Origin: Methanocella_A sp963792125
GTDB taxonomy: Archaea > Halobacteriota > Methanocellia > Methanocellales > Methanocellaceae
NCBI GenBank assembly: GCA_963792125.1
Contig: CAWBVA010000003.1
Span: forward strand, 98,749-162,748
DNA: 64,000 nucleotides
Direction of reading: 5' to 3'
The notes below the pieces were generated by a model that saw only the letters and a list, made by a program, of their open reading frames with translations, was not told the DNA's origin and made no database searches. Shown piece by piece: positions 54,194 through 63,921 of the stretch (its first letter is position 1; the number at the start of each line of letters is the position of its first letter). The position numbers and the translations under genes are program-made.

Positions 54194-55501
54194 ATGGGAA
54201 ATTTTGCATTAAAACAGCTCGAGATGGCTAAGAAGCTTGATTCCTCGGTCGCTGTATTACAGTGGAGAGACTGGAAATGGCAGATGAAGCATGCAATCCG
54301 CGACATTCCGACATTCGAAAGACTGCTGGGTATCGAATTTAGCGATGAGGAACGAGAAGAGCTCGAAAAGACCATCCGGAAATTCCCGATGTCTATCACG
54401 CCTTATTACCTGTCGCTGATCAACCCGAAGGATGTCAGGAACGATCCCGTATTCAAGCAATGTTTCCCTTCGCCTTCGGAGCTGATCGTCGAAAAGTGCG
54501 AGATGGAAGACCCGCTTGCAGAAGACAGGGACAGCCCGGTAGAAGGGGTCACCCACAGGTACCCGGACCGGGTGCTGTTTCTCATCAGCAATGTCTGTGC
54601 CATGTACTGCCGGCACTGCACGAGAAAACGTAAAGTCGGCAATGTTGACTACATACCCGACGGCGAGAGAATAAGCAGGGGCCTCGAATATATCAGGAAT
54701 AATCCGAAGGTCCGGGACGTACTCCTGTCAGGCGGAGACCCGTTCATGCTGCCCGACGAATATCTTGACTGGATACTGACTGAGCTCCGGAGCATACCGC
54801 ATGTCGAAGTCATCCGCATCGGGACCAGAGTCCCTGTCGTCCTGCCGTACAGGGTAACCGACAACCTGGTCAATGTGCTGAAGAAGCATCACCCGTTGTG
54901 GATCAATACCCACTATAATCACCCGAATGAATTGACATCGGCATCCAGAGAAGCTTTACGTAAGCTGGCCGACGCAGGCATACCGCTGGGCAACCAGTCC
55001 GTGCTCCTTGCCGGTATAAACGACTGTCCGGAAATTATGAAGAATCTCGTTCACCGGCTGGTCCAGAACCGAGTCAGGCCTTATTACCTGTTCCAGTGCG
55101 ATCTCGCGGAAGGTCTTGCACATTTCCGTACATCGGTGGCCAAGGGCATCGAGATCATCGAGAACCTGATCGGGCACACGACAGGATTTGCCGTGCCTAC
55201 CTTCGTGGTCGACGCGCCTGCCGGAGGTGGCAAAATCCCGCTGATGCCCAACTACCTGATCTCGTACTCCACCAACAAGGTCGTGCTGCGGAACTTCGAG
55301 GGCGTCATTACCACTTACACCGAGCCGGACATGTATAAGGCGGTCAAATGCGAAGGTAACTGCAACGAGTGCCCGCTGGATTACCGCGCAGAGAACGTGG
55401 AGTCCGCTGAGGTCGGCATCGCAAGGCTCCTGTCCGACAGGGATAGCACCATAGCCCTGGTGCCGAAAAACGGGCGATACACGAGCCGGTACGATGTCTG
55501 A
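54194..55501 (+). CDS. ablA: Lysine 2,3-aminomutase
   Basis: This 435-residue radical SAM enzyme converts lysine to beta-lysine using PLP. It carries C135-x3-C139-x2-C142 in CAMYCRHCTRKRK for the 4Fe-4S cluster. LLSGGDPFMLPD and the PLP-binding Lys near residue 346 (PAGGGKIPLMPNY) are also present. It is followed by ablB with an 8-base overlap. The pair makes the compatible solute N-epsilon-acetyl-beta-lysine, used by methanogens at high salt. The start is ATG 54194, behind GGTGAC. Confidence 0.95.
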   Translation: MGNFALKQLEMAKKLDSSVAVLQWRDWKWQMKHAIRDIPTFERLLGIEFSDEEREELEKTIRKFPMSITPYYLSLINPKDVRNDPVFKQCFPSPSELIVEKCEMEDPLAEDRDSPVEGVTHRYPDRVLFLISNVCAMYCRHCTRKRKVGNVDYIPDGERISRGLEYIRNNPKVRDVLLSGGDPFMLPDEYLDWILTELRSIPHVEVIRIGTRVPVVLPYRVTDNLVNVLKKHHPLWINTHYNHPNELTSASREALRKLADAGIPLGNQSVLLAGINDCPEIMKNLVHRLVQNRVRPYYLFQCDLAEGLAHFRTSVAKGIEIIENLIGHTTGFAVPTFVVDAPAGGGKIPLMPNYLISYSTNKVVLRNFEGVITTYTEPDMYKAVKCEGNCNECPLDYRAENVESAEVGIARLLSDRDSTIALVPKNGRYTSRYDV

Positions 55502-56330
55502 CAGGATAATGAAGATTGGCCATACGGTCGTACAGCAGGGCCCTCACAACGATCGCATCTACGTGATGAAGCTGGCCACCCGGGACCTGCCGTGGATCGT
55601 CGACTACCTGAAGGACCTGGCCATGGACAACGGGTACTCGAAAATTTTCATCAAGGCACCTGCATCAGCCCTCGGGAACATGCTGAGGAAAGGCTATGTC
55701 ATGGAAGCGCATGTGCCGCGTCTGTTCAACGGCAATGAAGACGGCTTTTTCCTGGCAAGGTACCTGAAAGAGATGCGCAGGCACGAGCCAAAAAGCGAAC
55801 GTATCCAGGAGGTGCTGTCAAAGGCGCTGGCCCTGGCAGGCAGGCACAGACATGTGTCCCTTACCCCGGGCTACTCGTTACATACAGCCAGCCCGGAAGA
55901 TGCCGGAGACCTGGCAAAGCTCTACAAAAAAGTCTTCGTCACGTACCCGTTTCCCATCTCCGATGAAGGATACCTGAAAAAGACGATGATGGAGAACATC
56001 AGGTATTTTTACGTCAGGAAAGAAGACGAAATCGTAGCCGCGTCTTCTGCCGATATGGACGGCAGCCTGCGGAACGTCGAAATGACCGACTTCGCCACGC
56101 ATCCCGACCACAGGGGCAAACAACTCTCCGCGAACCTGCTGATAAAAATGGAAGAGGAGATGCTTGGCGAAGGAATAAAGATCGCCTATACCATCGCCCG
56201 ATCGCTGTCGTACCCGATCAACAGCCTCTTCTCGAGGTCGGGATATGCCTACGGCGGCACGCTGGTGAAGAACACGAACATTTGCGGCTCATTCGAAAGC
56301 ATGAACGTATGGTACAAGGCGCTGGAATGA
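55494..56330 (+). CDS. ablB: Beta-lysine N6-acetyltransferase
   Basis: This 278-residue protein has a C-terminal GNAT acetyltransferase domain (residues 140-270), with EMTDFATHPDHRGKQLSANLLIKMEEEML, where the R/Q-x-x-G-x-A/G-like acetyl-CoA loop is HRGKQLS. It acetylates beta-lysine to N-epsilon-acetyl-beta-lysine. The N-terminal half (IYVMKLATRDLPWIVDYLKDLA) matches AblB proteins. ATG 55494 overlaps the end of ablA, as usual for the abl operon. It likely responds to osmotic stress. Confidence 0.93.
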   Translation: MSDRIMKIGHTVVQQGPHNDRIYVMKLATRDLPWIVDYLKDLAMDNGYSKIFIKAPASALGNMLRKGYVMEAHVPRLFNGNEDGFFLARYLKEMRRHEPKSERIQEVLSKALALAGRHRHVSLTPGYSLHTASPEDAGDLAKLYKKVFVTYPFPISDEGYLKKTMMENIRYFYVRKEDEIVAASSADMDGSLRNVEMTDFATHPDHRGKQLSANLLIKMEEEMLGEGIKIAYTIARSLSYPINSLFSRSGYAYGGTLVKNTNICGSFESMNVWYKALE

Positions 56331-56464
56331 AAGCTATCCGGCAAGCGATCATTCCCGTGGATGGCGGCCTGCGTTCTTTTCTACCGCCGGATGCCCACCA
56401 ATAGTTTAATCTGATTGCAGATACACTAAACAGAGGCATTAGCTATAGTGCCGCTGGCATAAAA

Positions 56465-57469
56465 ATGGGCATCACTGAAAAAATCTCTGGCGCCATCGCC
56501 TCGTACAGCCTGACAACCGGCAGTAAAACCACTGCTTCGGCACGGTATTCCAGCACAAAAGTGGTACTCGTGCTGGTCATGGTTTTATGGGGTGGCTCGT
56601 TCATAGCTTCCAAAGTAGGCCTGGACACCCTGTACCCGGTTGAGATGGCTACTCTGCGATTCGCCATAGCGACGCCAGTACTATTGCTTATAACCATACT
56701 GCTTAACGGGGTAAAATCGCTGCGTGTCAAAGGCAAGGATTTGCCCGTGCTCATCGTGATGGCTATGACCGGAGTTACCCTGCAGTATATTGTGCAGTTC
56801 GTAGCTATGACATACACGAGTGTCACCAACACTGCGCTGCTCATCAACATGGGCACGTTTTTCGTCATCATACCCTCGGTGCTGTTGTTGAAGGTGAAGT
56901 TCACCGCCGATAATACGCTGGGTGTCATCATAGCGTTCGCTGGCGCAGTACTGGTAGCCACTAACGGCAACATCGCCCTGTCGGTCAACCTGATCGGCGA
57001 CGGGCTGGTGCTCATTTGCGCGATATTCTGGGCGACCTATGTTCTCATAGGCAACAAGCTGGCGGGCAAATACTCCGTGCTCACCCAGCTCAACTACATC
57101 TTCATCATCGGCTTTCTGGGCCTGCTGCCGTTCTACTTCCTCACGCCTCACCATGATATTGCCTCGCTTGGCACCGTGTCCTGGGCGTCTCTGCTTTATC
57201 TGGCGATTATCTGCTCGGTCGTCGCCTACTTCTTTTTCAACGATGCCATCATCAAGATCGGCCCCTCGCAGACGGCCATTTACCAGTATTTCGAGCCTAT
57301 GTTCGCCATTATCTTTGCCATAGTGCTGCTCAACGAGCCCTTCACGATCTGCATCGGGCTGGGCGCTATCCTCATCATAGCGGGCATCGCCATGGCTGAC
57401 AATAACCTGAAGTTCCTGGGCTACTTCTTTAAAAGCGATACCCATGGGCCTGCCAGCGGCCCACGGTGA
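56465..57469 (+). CDS. EamA/DMT-family transporter (first of two)
   Basis: A 334-residue drug/metabolite transporter with ten membrane segments in two EamA halves. VLVMVLWGGSFIASKVGLD marks the first half. ILIIAGIAMADNN closes the second, after SQTAIYQYFEPMFAIIFAIVLLNEP. The cargo is unknown; related proteins carry amino acids or sugars. The first 30 residues (from ATG 56465) are a short extension with low family similarity. A second, related EamA gene lies 116 bases downstream, suggesting local duplication. Confidence 0.85.
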   Translation: MGITEKISGAIASYSLTTGSKTTASARYSSTKVVLVLVMVLWGGSFIASKVGLDTLYPVEMATLRFAIATPVLLLITILLNGVKSLRVKGKDLPVLIVMAMTGVTLQYIVQFVAMTYTSVTNTALLINMGTFFVIIPSVLLLKVKFTADNTLGVIIAFAGAVLVATNGNIALSVNLIGDGLVLICAIFWATYVLIGNKLAGKYSVLTQLNYIFIIGFLGLLPFYFLTPHHDIASLGTVSWASLLYLAIICSVVAYFFFNDAIIKIGPSQTAIYQYFEPMFAIIFAIVLLNEPFTICIGLGAILIIAGIAMADNNLKFLGYFFKSDTHGPASGPR

Positions 57470-57479
57470 ACCGGGCATA

Positions 57480-57528
57480 GACCGTTATGTAACGGCAGGC
57501 CGCTCGCGCGCGCACGCGCAAGTGCCGG
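57480..57528. repeat. Short GC-rich intergenic repeat, copy 2
   Basis: GACCGTTATGTAACGGCAGG, then CCGCTCGCGCGCGCACGCGC and AAGTGCCGG. It matches the repeat at 4301-4349 in order (GACCGTTAT box, GGCCGCTC-CGCGCG core, G-TGCCGG end). Confidence 0.45.
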
Positions 57529-57585
57529 ATCTGTCTCGCCACTACCATCAGCCTTATTATCCTGTATCGCATTTTCAGCCTTCAT

Positions 57586-58492
57586 ATGTCAGGGGAAAAG
57601 GCGCGTAACGACCTGCCGCTGATCGTCGGCCTGTTCGCTATCAACGTGTTCTGGGGCGGCTCGTTCATCGCCAACGCTATCGCATTAAAAAGCATCGGAC
57701 CCATTGAGATAGCATCCATCAGGTTCTTCATCGCCGCCCCGCTGCTTGCCATTATCACGCTGCTCTGGAAAGGCCCGGGCATCTTCAGGATCGAGAAAAA
57801 AGACTTTCCCGCTATACTGGCCATGTCCATCACTGGCGTCACGTTACAGTATATCATCCAGGTGACGGCGCAAAGCTACACGACGGCTATCAACGCCTCT
57901 CTGCTGATCAATACTTCGACATTCTTCATACTGTTCCTTAGCGCGATATTCCTCGCAGAGAAGCTGACGACATCCCGTATCATCGGCGCATTCATAGGCT
58001 TCGGGGGCGTTGCGCTACTGGTCTCGGGCGGCACGCTGGCCTTCTCGCTCGGCCAGATCGGCGACGCCATGATCGTCGTCTGCGCCCTGCTCTGGGCGAT
58101 CTATTCTATTGTCGGGAAGAAGATATCGGGCAAATATCACCCGCTGACAGTCCTTAACTGGATCTTCATCATTGGTACCGTCTGCATGGCACCGTTCTAT
58201 TTCCTGACACCGCATGCGGACCCGATGACAATACCGACTGCCGGCACTGGCTTCGATACTGTTCCTGTCCGTCTTCTGCTCGATCATAGCCTATCTGGTC
58301 TACAACGTTGCGCTGGAGACTATGGACGCATCAAGGGTAGCGATATTCATCTACTTCGTCCCGCTGGCCACGATAGTGATGGCCTGGCTTATCCTCGGCG
58401 AGGGCCTCACATTGGCATCAGGCTTCGGCGGCCTGCTCGTGCTTGCCGGCATGTGGATCGCAGAACGAAAGACCGCCGGACAGGACAAATGA
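57586..58492 (+). CDS. EamA/DMT-family transporter (second), one frameshift
   Basis: Related to the upstream transporter (FWGGSFIANAIALKSIGP; QYIIQVTAQSYTTAINASLLIN). The reading frame is open to about 58250. Removing one base there continues with ILFLSVFCSIIAYLVYNVAL and ends in GGLLVLAGMWIAERKTAGQDK at the stop 58490-58492, a normal EamA end. Without the correction the C-terminus is a nonsense Arg-rich tail. It is one of several single-base shifts in the window that look like over-calls. The function is membrane transport of an unknown metabolite. Confidence 0.82.
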
Positions 58493-58686
58493 GTCATTGA
58501 TAAGTAACGCTAACCTGGTAAAAATGCTGATTCCGTGAATTAAAAAAAATATCGGATAATCAAATGATTTCGAACGAATCCAGAATGTACATGATCTCTA
58601 GGACCGCTTGCATCATAATTTTTAGGCAGGACGGTAGAGGTAAAAATATACATTTTGTCACCTTTCAGGAATACTGATCTGCTCGG

Positions 58687-59280
58687 TCATTTCTTTAAGC
58701 CGTCGACAGTGACGCCAGATTTTATCCGGTAAGCATCGATCGCGTTGACGGTGATCAGCTCCAGGATGCCGATGCTGACGTCACTGAAGGATTGTTTTAC
58801 TATATCGCCATAAACGTCAGCAAGCTCCTGAAGTGTCGCATCCTTATTCGCGCTCGCCGATATTTCCTTGATCTTCAGGACGACATTCGAGCCGTCCTCC
58901 TTTATGAATACGGCCGTACTGCCAAGGTAATCTTCAGTGACGCTCCAGGATTTCGGGTACATGAAACTGACTCCGGCTTCCCGGTCGATATAGGACATGT
59001 GATCGCCTGAGGCTGTGATAGTCGCTGGCAAGGAAGAGGAGATAACCTCAATGACAGTCAGGGAGTCCATGATAGAATTGGCTTCACGGGCGTCGACATC
59101 ATAATTTTCCGGCAAAGCCGTATAGGTCAGCACATATAGATTATTCCCTTTGACAAACCAGATCTGCTCCCAGCGGTCATCGACAGATATCATTTTCGGC
59201 TTACCGGAATATTCGATCCTGTAACCGTCACATCCTTTGAAATTGATTGCTTCCTGCCGGGTAATAGTTAAATTGTACAT
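58687..59280 (-). CDS. PsbP-like/MOG1-type domain protein, probably truncated at the N-terminus
   Basis: The 197-residue frame begins in the middle of a domain (LTITRQEAINFKGCDGYRIEYSGK, WEQIWFVKGNNLYVLTYTAL, ANSIMDSLTVIE). It then carries a second copy (YIDREAGVSFMYPKSWSVTEDYLGSTAVFIKED, VNAIDAYRIKSG). These resemble the PsbP-like repeated fold in exported archaeal proteins. No signal sequence is seen before the first domain, and the C-terminus ends abruptly, so the gene may be broken at both ends or be a short variant. Function unknown. Confidence 0.55.
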   Translation of the reverse strand: MYNLTITRQEAINFKGCDGYRIEYSGKPKMISVDDRWEQIWFVKGNNLYVLTYTALPENYDVDAREANSIMDSLTVIEVISSSLPATITASGDHMSYIDREAGVSFMYPKSWSVTEDYLGSTAVFIKEDGSNVVLKIKEISASANKDATLQELADVYGDIVKQSFSDVSIGILELITVNAIDAYRIKSGVTVDGLKK

Positions 59281-59964
59281 TAGTTCTTTTAACGCGGGAA
59301 CAATTATTTAATGATCTCACCAGGTGCCAGGGGTCTGCCGAAACGCGGACGCATTCTGAATGATAATGTTACATGAGAATTATCCCCTTTAATGAAAATA
59401 ACTTTGCTATAATGTAGTTATTTATTATCGACCAGGATTTCGGTAAGTGAAGCTAATGCCTGCATCGGGGTTCGTAAATGACAGATAACCTTCCGGCACA
59501 GCCGTATTTGCGGAAGGTACAGTCACAATCTCCTAAGAATCACGTCATTGACGTCGCTTGCACAGCAGCTGAATGAAACGATTAATGACAGGATACCAAA
59601 CGTTAAAAGTATAATCAGATGACCTGGATGTTGCACAATAACTACTGCTTCAGGTATGAGCTATCGGTTAAGCTTTAAATGATTACTGATATTACGCATG
59701 TAGTAGGACAGCTAATATATTAAGCATTATCTATATAATAGTTTATATCTATTTAAGATTATGCACGATCCAGTAAATCTTATCTTGTAGACCAGTTCCG
59801 GGAAGAATAATATACAGGCATTCGTTTTTTAAACAAGACAATAGATTAAAAAGGCTTGGCGCCCTTGGCCCTTGGCGCCCTTGGCGAGCGTGACAGGAGG
59901 CGCATAGATTGAGAAACGGCAAGCTACGATATCACGAAATAAAAAAGATTTGATGCAATTGCGG
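59281..59964. other. Non-coding gap with GGCGCCCTTGGC repeats
   Basis: No coding frame. Near 59851-59885 the sequence has GGCTTGGCGCCCTTGGCCCTTGGCGCCCTTGGCGAG, a short tandem repeat of GGCGCCCTTGGC. TATA-like AT tracts are common (59700-59760). The repeat lies 80 bases past the end of the leftward iorB gene. Confidence 0.55.
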
Positions 59965-60534
59965 TCACGCGTCGCGCCCTAGCTCGAATGCCTTCAAATT
60001 AACAGCCACCGTCTTCGGTGGCACAGACTTCGCAATGACCTGCTTTAATGTCTCTTCCTTCAGCGGCAGGTACTTCGAGACAGCCCCGATCATCACGACG
60101 TTCAGCGCCTGTATAGCCCCGGCCTTGCGGGCCAGCGCCGTATAGTCCTCCGCCTTGACTTCTTTGCACAGCCCTTTCAGCGCGCCCAGGATATCGTCCA
60201 GCTCCGGGTAGGGAGTCTTGCCCGAGTAGACCGTTACCGGCACAATACGCTCTGTGTTCACGATAGCGATGCCCTGCGGCTTCAGGTACTTCGAGAAGCG
60301 CAGTGCCTCCAGCGGCTCCATGCTCATCATGCAGTCGGCACCTCCGGCGGGTATCATGCTGCCATAATGGCTGCCGATGCGGACGTGGTTCTCCACTGCA
60401 CCGCCACGCTGGGCCATGCCGTGGGTCTCCGCGCCGGTGACTGGCAACCCTTCTGCAACAGCCGCCTTGCCGATGATGTCCGACGCCAGGATGGCGCCCT
60501 GGCCGCCGACGCCTACGATGATTAAGTCGAACAT
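59965..60534 (-). CDS. iorB: Indolepyruvate:ferredoxin oxidoreductase, beta subunit
   Basis: The 189-residue gamma-type subunit of the 2-oxoacid:ferredoxin oxidoreductase family. GVGGQGAILASDIIGKAAVAEGLPV and THGMAQRGGAVENHVRIG are its signatures. With IorA it oxidizes aryl pyruvates (indole-, phenyl-pyruvate) to aryl acetyl-CoA with reduction of ferredoxin, or works in reverse for amino-acid synthesis. Its ATG is separated by one base from the iorA stop (TAA-C-ATG), so they are translationally coupled. Confidence 0.95.
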   Translation of the reverse strand: MFDLIIVGVGGQGAILASDIIGKAAVAEGLPVTGAETHGMAQRGGAVENHVRIGSHYGSMIPAGGADCMMSMEPLEALRFSKYLKPQGIAIVNTERIVPVTVYSGKTPYPELDDILGALKGLCKEVKAEDYTALARKAGAIQALNVVMIGAVSKYLPLKEETLKQVIAKSVPPKTVAVNLKAFELGRDA

Positions 60535-60535
60535 G

Positions 60536-62317
60536 TTATCTGCTCCTGATCTTGATCGCGCCGAACTGGCAGAGGTCCGAGCATACGCCGCAACCTGCGC
60601 ATTGATCGTTCGTTATCGCCTTTCCATTCCGGAATTCCATCGCAGGGCATCCGAATTTCACACAACGCCGGCAGCCCTCGCACAGGTCCTCGATCACTTC
60701 GTACTGCTTCCGCTTGATGCCGATGCGCTTTGCGGTGATGATGCAGGGCTGCCGGGAGATGACGACGTTCACGCCCTCTGATTCGTAGGCCTTCCTGAAT
60801 GCAGCCTTCGTGGTCTCAATATCGAACGGGTCGACCACCTGCATGTGCTCAACGCCGCAGGCCTTGACCATGGACTCGAGGGAGACTTCCGTCGTCGGCT
60901 CGCCGGTGATCGTCTCGCCCAGCGCGGGGTGCTGCTGGTGCCCGGTCATGGCGGTCGTGCGGTTGTCGAGGATGACCACGGTGATGTTCGCCTTGTTGTA
61001 GACCGCGTTCATCAGGCCGGGTATGCCGGTGTGCAGGAACGTGGAGTCGCCGATAGTGCAGGCGACTTTGTTCTTGACCCCCGCGAAGTTCAGGCCTGAT
61101 GCGATGGTGATGCTGGCGCCCATGCAGATACACGTGTCGACGGCGCCCATCTGGGTGCCCAGCGTGTAGCAGCCGATATCGCTGGCGAAGATGGACTCCT
61201 CTTTGAAGACACTCTTGAGAGCGTTGAACGTGGCGCGGTGCGGGCAGCCAGGGCATAGTGAGGGGGGTCTCATCGGCAGGTCGATACCTGTCTGCGGCTC
61301 ATTCACCTTCAGGGCAGGCAGCTTCAGCAGCTTGCGGATGATATTAGAGACCAGCAGCGTGTCGAACTCGCCCTCGTGGGGCACCTCGCCGGTCATCTTC
61401 CCGGCGACGTCGTCCGCGTACATCCTGACTTGCTCTTCGACGATGGGCATGAGCTCTTCGATAACCAGGACTTTGTCGACGCTCTCAGACAGTTTCGTGA
61501 TAAGTAACGGGTCTACCGGATATGCTCCGATCTTCAGGTACGACACCGGCATGTCGATAGCGGCAAGAGCCTCTTCGACATACTTGCTCGAGACGCCTGA
61601 AGCGATGACTCCGAGCTTTGCGCCCGGCTTCAGCTCGATCCTGTTCCAGGGCGAGGAAAGAAGCTCTTTTCGCAGGGCTTCCTGCTTCGCGTTAAGCTTC
61701 TTCAGCAGGGCGCGGGTGTGCTTGGGCAGCACTACGAACCGCTCTACGTCCTTCATGAACTTTACCGGGCGTTTTCCTTCGGGCAGGTCGCCGACGGTCA
61801 CGTCCGACTTGCCGTGGGACACACGCGTCGTCGGACGGAACATGACCGGCGTCTGGTATTCTTCAGACAGCTCGTAGGCATACGCGATCATGTCTTTGGC
61901 TTCCTGTGGCGAGCAGGGATCGAGACAGGGGATTTTCGCAAATTTCGCATACATGCGGCTGTCCTGCTCGTTCTGGGACGAGTGACAGTACGGGTCGTCC
62001 GCGACCAGCACGATCATGCCGCCGACAACTCCCGTGTGAGACAGCGTCATGAAGGGGTCCGCGGCGACATTCAGCCCGACATGCTTCATGGTCACGACCG
62101 AGCGTGCGCCAGCCCACGACGCGCCGATGGCCACTTCCATGGCCACCTTCTCGTTGACCGACCACTCGATGTGGAAACCGCGCTCTGCCGCCTTTGGGGC
62201 CAGCGCAGCCAGTATCTCCGACGAGGGCGTCCCGGGGTAGCCCGTGGCCACGTCCACGCCCGATTCGAGAAGTCCGCGGGCGATCGCCTCGTTGCCCAGT
62301 AAGAATTCCTTGCTCAA
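60536..62317 (-). CDS. iorA: Indolepyruvate:ferredoxin oxidoreductase, alpha subunit
   Basis: The 593-residue catalytic subunit. It has GYPGTPSSEILAAL in the N-terminal pyrimidine half and a GDSTFLHTGIPGLMN thiamine-diphosphate motif (about residues 415-430) with DNRTTAMTGHQQHP. The C-terminal ferredoxin domain holds two 4Fe-4S motifs, CEGCRRCVKFGCP and CAGCGVCSDLCQ. The start is TTG 62317, preceded by GGAACGA; an overlapping ATG is out of frame. It is coupled to iorB and divergent from the DUF116 gene. Confidence 0.95.
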   Translation of the reverse strand: MSKEFLLGNEAIARGLLESGVDVATGYPGTPSSEILAALAPKAAERGFHIEWSVNEKVAMEVAIGASWAGARSVVTMKHVGLNVAADPFMTLSHTGVVGGMIVLVADDPYCHSSQNEQDSRMYAKFAKIPCLDPCSPQEAKDMIAYAYELSEEYQTPVMFRPTTRVSHGKSDVTVGDLPEGKRPVKFMKDVERFVVLPKHTRALLKKLNAKQEALRKELLSSPWNRIELKPGAKLGVIASGVSSKYVEEALAAIDMPVSYLKIGAYPVDPLLITKLSESVDKVLVIEELMPIVEEQVRMYADDVAGKMTGEVPHEGEFDTLLVSNIIRKLLKLPALKVNEPQTGIDLPMRPPSLCPGCPHRATFNALKSVFKEESIFASDIGCYTLGTQMGAVDTCICMGASITIASGLNFAGVKNKVACTIGDSTFLHTGIPGLMNAVYNKANITVVILDNRTTAMTGHQQHPALGETITGEPTTEVSLESMVKACGVEHMQVVDPFDIETTKAAFRKAYESEGVNVVISRQPCIITAKRIGIKRKQYEVIEDLCEGCRRCVKFGCPAMEFRNGKAITNDQCAGCGVCSDLCQFGAIKIRSR

Positions 62318-62422
62318 GGTCGTTCCTCATGTTCCATCAGCACATGAAAGTATAAATAGCTAGCCAGAAACTGTCACACACCGATAAGCTATTTAATATC
62401 CTCCGCATATTCAGTAAAATAT

Positions 62423-63157
62423 ATGGGGATAGTTGAAGCGGCAATAGAGGTGCTTTCGCTACTGGCTTTTGTGATTGGTTCTCTGATGCTTGTCGGCCTG
62501 GCGCTCTCTACACTGACTATTCTCATTATCCTGCTGCTGCTCGCCTATTCCTTCCGGACCGGGAACATCCTGTTTCCCAACCTGATGGTCACGGGAATCG
62601 TCTTCTTCGAGAGCCCCATCCGTGTCATCCTCCGGACCCTCCATGTGGACGATACACGCATGGACCTGATCACTATCAAGATGAAGAATCAGGCCATATA
62701 CCCGACTTTCCGCAAGGTGCCGTTCAACAAGCGGGCTATTTTTCTTCCCCAGTGCCTGCGGTCGACCACCTGTCCGGCGATACTCTCGCCTGAGGGCATC
62801 AAATGCCGCGGCTGTGGTGCATGCGGCATATCAGAGGCGCGCAAGGAAGCGGAAAAGCTCGGCTACATGTTTTTCGTGGTACCCGGGTCCAGCTTCATCA
62901 TGCGCATGGTGCAAAAGTACCGGCCTGAAGCCATCATCGGCGTCGGGTGCATGTACGAGATCCGTGACGGCCAGGACATGATGCACCGGCACCAGATACC
63001 GGCAATAGGCGTCATGCTGGACCGCTCCGGCTGCGTAAACACTCAGCTCGACTGGGATCGGCTCTTCGTGGCCATGCACGCCATCGACATGCCTGAGAAC
63101 CGGCCGGGCTACGGGACAACGGACGATACGAGTAATTTTAGCCAGCCTTCAAAATAA
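62423..63157 (+). CDS. DUF116 family membrane/Fe-S-like protein
   Basis: This 244-residue protein has two N-terminal membrane segments (about residues 7-52). A conserved cysteine domain follows, FLPQCLRSTTCPAILSPEGIKCRGCGACG (about residues 110-140), the signature of DUF116, which probably binds an iron-sulfur or zinc centre. A second part reads GVGCMYEIRDG and MLDRSGCVNT. The role is unknown; the family occurs widely in anaerobes. ATG 62423 is near an ATAT tract shared with the divergent iorA promoter. Confidence 0.82.
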   Translation: MGIVEAAIEVLSLLAFVIGSLMLVGLALSTLTILIILLLLAYSFRTGNILFPNLMVTGIVFFESPIRVILRTLHVDDTRMDLITIKMKNQAIYPTFRKVPFNKRAIFLPQCLRSTTCPAILSPEGIKCRGCGACGISEARKEAEKLGYMFFVVPGSSFIMRMVQKYRPEAIIGVGCMYEIRDGQDMMHRHQIPAIGVMLDRSGCVNTQLDWDRLFVAMHAIDMPENRPGYGTTDDTSNFSQPSK

Positions 63158-63272
63158 ATATACGTCTTATGCATTCCGTTTTATTCTATTGATGCAGTAA
63201 GCAAAATTAATATACGTTGAATGGTTCTAAGAATAGTACGATTTCTTTCAAAAGGAGCCAAAGGTAATAAAA

Positions 63273-63647
63273 ATGAAACATGCCGAAATCACAGTACTCG
63301 ATGAGAAAGAAGAAGAGTTTGTCAAGCTACTCGAGGAGTTCGGACTCAGCCGATCGATGGCTCGTATCATCGTATGCCTTGCAGTGCACGACGAGTGCAC
63401 CAGCAGGGAGATCGAGATTGTCACGGGCATAAAATCATCGACGGTCAGCATTATCCTCAAAAAGCTGCGAGAGGACAAGATTGTCAGAGGCGAGAAGAAG
63501 GTCGACCAGCCTCATGACCGCGGCGTGATGCATTACAGCCTCGCCGGCAACATGGACAATGTGCTCAGCATCCTTGAAGAGAAGAAGCGAAAGGAAACCT
63601 CTGCGTATATTGACCGGATCAAAAAGATCAAAAATCGCCTGAAATAG
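63273..63647 (+). CDS. Winged-helix transcriptional regulator
   Basis: This 124-residue protein has a winged helix-turn-helix: FGLSRSMARIIVCLAVHDE, TSREIEIVTGIKSSTVSIILKKLREDKIV (recognition helix about residues 57-70) and a basic wing with DRGVMHYSLAG. A Lys-rich dimerization helix (LEEKKRKETSAYIDRIKK) ends it. It resembles TrmB/MarR-like archaeal regulators without a sensor domain. A GGAG site lies 18 bases before ATG 63273. A small membrane protein is encoded 52 bases later. Confidence 0.78.
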   Translation: MKHAEITVLDEKEEEFVKLLEEFGLSRSMARIIVCLAVHDECTSREIEIVTGIKSSTVSIILKKLREDKIVRGEKKVDQPHDRGVMHYSLAGNMDNVLSILEEKKRKETSAYIDRIKKIKNRLK

Positions 63648-63699
63648 ACCGGTAAAATATAATACCACAGGCATAATAGATATTGTTACAGGTATTCGT

Positions 63700-63921
63700 A
63701 TGGTTCTCGGAGCTCTACTGCGTACGATCTTCGGCGCGCTCATCGGCCTGGTCCTTGGCGTCATCATCAGCCTGTTCCCGTCCTTCAGCGACGCCATCAC
63801 CGGCGGACTGAAAGTCATAACTGGCATAGACTTTTCCGGACAGATCATCCTGCTGATGACCGGCATAGGTTTCCTCCTAGGCTTGCTATCGGGCATCGTC
63901 CATATCATGGGCAAGAAGTAA
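63700..63921 (+). CDS. Small membrane protein, 73 residues
   Basis: Two hydrophobic helices (about residues 4-27 and 47-68) flank a short loop with FSDAITGGLKVITGIDFSG. Gly-rich segments suggest tight packing. No family is recognised. It lies after the winged-helix regulator in the same direction, so the two may be linked. The window ends 79 bases later with no recognised element. Confidence 0.65.
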   Translation: MVLGALLRTIFGALIGLVLGVIISLFPSFSDAITGGLKVITGIDFSGQIILLMTGIGFLLGLLSGIVHIMGKK

